Source: Arthrobacter mobilis (GTDB lineage Bacteria; Actinomycetota; Actinomycetes; Actinomycetales; Micrococcaceae). From it: 53,002 nt of DNA. A model generated the notes under the pieces. The model saw only the letters and a program-made list of their open reading frames with translations. It was not told the origin of the DNA and ran no database searches. Both the position numbers and the translations under genes were made by a program. Below, one piece after another: positions 50,399 through 53,002 of this stretch (its first letter is position 1; every line of letters begins with the position of its first letter). The stretch covers positions 62,669-115,670 of the forward strand of contig NZ_JAAZSQ010000011.1 of the NCBI RefSeq assembly GCF_012395835.1, given 5' to 3'.

Positions 50399-52227
50399 GG
50401 GCGCGTCTCCGTTCCGCCGTCCTGCCCGGCCCGGGCCGTCTGCTCTGCCAGGTCGGCGAGCCTGCGCGCCTGCCCGCGCAGCACGGCTGCAGCCTCCGGG
50501 CTGTCCAGCACGTCGAGCCGAGACAGGAAGCGGGCGGCCTCGGCCTGCATCAGGGAATCCGTGCGCCGGGCCAGGTCCTCGCGCGCGGTCTTGGTCAGCC
50601 GCCGGACGGCGTCCTCGCCGAACACCGCCTCGAGCACCTTCTGGCCGACGACGGCGGTGCCGCCGGCGACGCCGATCTCCAGGCCGGTCAGCCCCCCGGT
50701 GGTGGCGAAAACCCCCACCATCAGCATGACGCCGAGACCGTTGACGCCGAAGGACAGCACGCGGGCCCGCAGGCGTCTGTCCTGGCCTTCGACGCGGATC
50801 AGCTCGAGCAGGTCCGCCTGCCAGGCGCGGATCTCGGCGGCCACGGTGTCCGCCAGCGAGACGCTCGGGGCCGCCAGGTCGTCGCCGCCGAGCAGCTGGC
50901 GGCCGGCCGGGTCGTCCCGCCAGCGGGCGTCCGCCTCCTCCGCAGCCTTGGCCGCCTCGTCCACAATCACTGCCTGCAGACCCGATTCGATAGCTGCTTC
51001 CACCTTCACCGACGGTGCCGGCTTGCCGCTGAAGAACGCGCCGATCCGGTCCCGCAACTGTCCGATCCCGGACTCCAGGGAGCGGAAGAATTCGCCCGTG
51101 CCCACGAAGTCCTGCCAGCGGGCCAGCACCTCGCCGCGCAGCAGGGTTCCGTCCTGGGTCGCCAGCAGGGCCCGCCTGGCGGCGTCCGAGTAGGCGCCGG
51201 CCGCGTCCTGGCGCAGCCGGTCCCCTGCCGCCAACTGGGCCTGCACGGCATCGGCTGCTGCCTCCACCTTGTCCGCCATGGCACCGATGGCTCCGCTGAG
51301 CGTGCGCCTGGCAATGGCGGAACGCCGGGCGCTGTCGGCGGCGATATCGCCCAGCCAGGTCCGGATTGGGGCCACTGACTCCGGCGGCAGCATGCCCCGG
51401 GCATCCAGGGCGGCCTCGGGCACCACGAACAGCGGGGCGCCGCCGAGCCCCTCGCGCTCGAGCATGCCGGCCAGGTCGGGACGGATTTCCTCTTCCACCC
51501 CCTCGGGCACCCGGTCCAGGACAACAGCCACCGTGATGTTCCGCCGGGCGGCCTCCAGCAGCAGCTCCCACGGCGCGGCATCGGCGTAGCGGTTCGCCGT
51601 GGTGACAAAGAGCCACAGGTCCGCCGCGGCCAGCAGCTGGCCGGCCAGTTTCCGGTTGGCATCCGAGATGGAATCGATATCGGGGGCGTCCAGCAGCGCC
51701 ACGCCCTGCGGAACGATGTCGTCGGCCAGCAGGACCAGCGAGGAAACCTGTTCCTCGCCGCCTGGGCCGGCTGCCCCCGGAAGGCCGGTACTGCCCGCAG
51801 CCGGGAAGTCCTTCCTGACCGTTCCCACCGTCCGGGCCAGGCCCGGCAGGATCCGCTGGTCCGCGAACCAGTGCCTGTCCCCGGGATGGTGCAGCAGGAT
51901 CGGCTGCCGGGTGGTCGGGCGGATCGCCCCGGCCCGGGTGACCGGGTGCCCGGCCAGGGCGTTGACCAAGGTGGATTTACCGGCGCCGGTCGATCCGCCC
52001 ACCACGGCCAGCAGCGGTGCCTGAAGGCTGTGGTAGCGCGGCAGCACGTAATCCCGCAGCTGCCCCTGGGCACCGGCAACATTGCGGCGCATCTGCTCCG
52101 CCCCGGGCAGCTGCAGCGGCAGGGCCAGTGCTTGCAGCGCTGCCAGGACCTCCTCGAGCAGGACGACGGCGCCTGCCGGGCCGCCGGCCGCCTCGCCTTC
52201 AGCTGTCTGTCTCACGCTGACCATCAT
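50395..52227 (-). CDS. Dynamin-like GTPase (first of pair)
   Basis: This is a 610-residue protein. G1 is VVGGSTGAGKSTLVNALAGH (about residues 75-94), with G2-like RPTTRQPIL, G3 LLDAPDIDSISDANRKLAGQ and LWLFVTTANRYADAAPWELL, and a weak G4 (VVLDRVPEG). A long helical middle region (300-500) is followed by a hydrophobic hairpin (LGVMLMVGVFATTGGLTGLE, VAGGTAVVGQKVLEAVFG) that could act as a membrane paddle, then a helical C-terminus. It starts at ATG 52227; a second ATG follows at once. It is upstream of and overlapping with the second GTPase. Confidence 0.8.
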   Translation of the reverse strand: MMVSVRQTAEGEAAGGPAGAVVLLEEVLAALQALALPLQLPGAEQMRRNVAGAQGQLRDYVLPRYHSLQAPLLAVVGGSTGAGKSTLVNALAGHPVTRAGAIRPTTRQPILLHHPGDRHWFADQRILPGLARTVGTVRKDFPAAGSTGLPGAAGPGGEEQVSSLVLLADDIVPQGVALLDAPDIDSISDANRKLAGQLLAAADLWLFVTTANRYADAAPWELLLEAARRNITVAVVLDRVPEGVEEEIRPDLAGMLEREGLGGAPLFVVPEAALDARGMLPPESVAPIRTWLGDIAADSARRSAIARRTLSGAIGAMADKVEAAADAVQAQLAAGDRLRQDAAGAYSDAARRALLATQDGTLLRGEVLARWQDFVGTGEFFRSLESGIGQLRDRIGAFFSGKPAPSVKVEAAIESGLQAVIVDEAAKAAEEADARWRDDPAGRQLLGGDDLAAPSVSLADTVAAEIRAWQADLLELIRVEGQDRRLRARVLSFGVNGLGVMLMVGVFATTGGLTGLEIGVAGGTAVVGQKVLEAVFGEDAVRRLTKTAREDLARRTDSLMQAEAARFLSRLDVLDSPEAAAVLRGQARRLADLAEQTARAGQDGGTETRP

Positions 52228-52301
52228 GCCAGCCGGGAGGGAAAATCAGCAGGATTCGCCCACGATGAGCCGGCGCCAGGTGCCGGCGGCCGGTTGGCCC
52301 G

Positions 52302-52343
52302 GGAAAAACAAAGCCGGTCCCGGACATACTGTCCGGGACCGGC
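52302..52343 (-). terminator. Rho-independent terminator of the tRNA transcript
   Basis: On the minus strand GCCGGTCCCGGACA (complement of 52330-52343) pairs with TGTCCGGGACCGGC (complement of 52313-52326) around a 3-nt loop, followed by TTTGTTTTT. It lies 7 nt beyond the 3' end of the first tRNA-Glu, so it ends the tRNA-Gln/Glu/Glu transcript. It is the cleanest intrinsic terminator in the window. Confidence 0.85.
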
Positions 52344-52349
52344 TGACCG

Positions 52350-52422
52350 TGACCCCAGCGGGATTCGAACCCGCGTTACCGCCGTGAGAGGGCGGCGTAC
52401 TAGGCCGCTATACGATGGGGCC
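52350..52422 (-). tRNA. tRNA-Glu (anticodon CTC), copy 1
   Basis: The 73-nt cloverleaf has acceptor GGCCCCA pairing with TGGGGTC (one G-T pair) and discriminator A. The anticodon loop is CCTCTCA (anticodon CTC), the T arm is GCGGGTTCGAATCCCGC, and the D arm is GTATAGCGGCCTAGTAC. CCA is not encoded. The sequence is identical to the copy at 52549-52621. Confidence 0.95.
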
Positions 52423-52548
52423 AAGCACTTTCCTTCCGGCTTCCGCCGGCCGGCCGAGGGCGCACCAGGCGCCTTCCTGCCGGTTCCAACCGGGTGGAAT
52501 TCCCGATTAAACGCAACCGCCCGGACGCAAAGCCCGGGCCGCTGACCG

Positions 52549-52621
52549 TGACCCCAGCGGGATTCGAACCCGCGTTACCGCCGTGAGAGGGCGGCGTACT
52601 AGGCCGCTATACGATGGGGCC
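52549..52621 (-). tRNA. tRNA-Glu (anticodon CTC), copy 2
   Basis: This copy is base-for-base identical to the one at 52350-52422, and the ten bases beyond its 3' end are also shared. The spacer between the two is 126 nt. It probably comes from tandem duplication and is transcribed with its neighbours from the promoter beyond tRNA-Gln. Confidence 0.95.
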
Positions 52622-52672
52622 GTGTACTTTCCTTACCGGATTGTTCCCGCCCTGTGGGCCGGAAAACCAGCG

Positions 52673-52744
52673 CTGGGATACCAGGACTCGAACCTAGAAT
52701 GACGGTACCAGAAACCGTAGTGTTGCCAATTACACCATATCCCA
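52673..52744 (-). tRNA. tRNA-Gln (anticodon CTG)
   Basis: The 72-nt cloverleaf has acceptor TGGGATA pairing with TATCCCA and discriminator G. The anticodon stem ACGGT/ACCGT encloses loop TTCTGGT (anticodon CTG), and the T arm is CTAGGTTCGAGTCCTGG. It is the promoter-proximal gene of the tRNA cluster. No CCA is encoded. Confidence 0.93.
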
Positions 52745-52807
52745 ATGGCTTGGATTGCCGGTCGGCGGGGCTTTCCCCGCGTTCCTAGCGCCTCAGCACG
52801 AGTAATT

Positions 52808-52836
52808 ACTTTACCCGATGTCCCGCGGATGTTCAA
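52808..52836 (-). promoter_or_regulatory. Sigma-70-type promoter of the tRNA cluster
   Basis: On the minus strand TTGAAC (-35, complement of 52831-52836) and TAAAGT (-10, complement of 52808-52813) are separated by exactly 17 nt. They lie about 65 nt upstream of tRNA-Gln with no coding sequence between. Confidence 0.65.
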
Positions 52837-52893
52837 AATCGGAACGGCCCTGCTACGTGAGGTGTCCGTCACACCGTTTCCGCTGGTCCGGGC

Positions 52894-52942
52894 GCATTGG
52901 GACCTGGCGACTTTCCTGCCGGACGGCGCCAGGTCCCAATGC
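52894..52942. terminator. 16-bp perfect hairpin near the window end
   Basis: GCATTGGGACCTGGCG (52894-52909) pairs perfectly with CGCCAGGTCCCAATGC (52927-52942) around a 17-nt loop. No T-run follows. It resembles the hairpin at 39448-39506 in type. It may end a gene that lies beyond the window. The surrounding 52745-53002 contains no gene that I can see. Confidence 0.55.
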
Positions 52943-53002
52943 AGTGGCGCAGCGACTTGCCCTAGTAGGGATTCGTTAGGTCTGTTGTTGGCGTGCCGGC
53001 AG

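Noticed and set aside
52633-52872. A 79-codon minus-strand frame
   Set aside because: It reads through the tRNA-Gln gene and the tRNA promoter; its text is the translated tRNA.

Overview
The window comes from a high-GC actinobacterium, most probably a Micrococcaceae member close to Arthrobacter. This rests on GC-rich third positions, the order leuC-leuD-murA-plsC-gpsA-ddl with DUF3515 and thiL nearby, the fused rmlC-rmlD architecture, many apparently leaderless promoters, and a tandem dynamin-like GTPase pair. Everything was read by eye; family names rest on motifs and remembered family members, with no database search.

Layout. 1-145 is the tail of a probable glycosyl hydrolase. 302-1788 holds galU and coaD (minus). 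2071-4112 is a plus-strand pair, a DapC-like aminotransferase and a spermidine-synthase-like protein. 4191-7438 is a complete dTDP-L-rhamnose cassette (rmlB, fused rmlCD, rmlA) in which every transcription unit is broken: a frameshift in rmlB, an apparent in-frame deletion plus nonsense codon in rmlCD, and a frameshift in rmlA. 7610-11411 is rsmD-recG-DAK2 (minus).

11926-38865 is a surface-polymer region. It starts with wecB (UDP-GlcNAc 2-epimerase) and an AT-rich asparagine-synthetase-like gene, both plus. It is then interrupted at 15.3-19.5 kb by decayed insertion sequences (an ISL3-like stub, two IS21 istA/istB relics, an IS982-like stub) that enclose one intact SGNH-like gene. A tightly coupled 13-gene minus-strand operon follows (36968 down to 19596): two GT4 glycosyltransferases, an ABC-2 permease and ATPase, a CgeB-GT2 fusion, wecC (UDP-ManNAc dehydrogenase), three further large GT2-containing proteins, an alpha/beta hydrolase and three unassigned proteins. 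A Pro/Glu-rich surface protein and an LCP-family ligase follow on the same strand. WecB plus WecC make UDP-ManNAcA and GalU makes UDP-glucose, so I infer a teichuronic-acid-like, ManNAcA-containing wall polymer that is assembled in the cytoplasm, exported by the ABC transporter and possibly attached to peptidoglycan by the LCP protein.

38915-52227 is core metabolism and envelope: DUF3515, ddl, gpsA, plsC, murA, leuD, leuC, a divergent IclR regulator under a palindromic operator-promoter, thiL, a DUF1697 protein and the dynamin-like pair. 52350-52744 carries two identical tRNA-Glu(CTC) genes and one tRNA-Gln(CTG). The last 260 bases hold a tRNA promoter and a hairpin but no gene that I can see.
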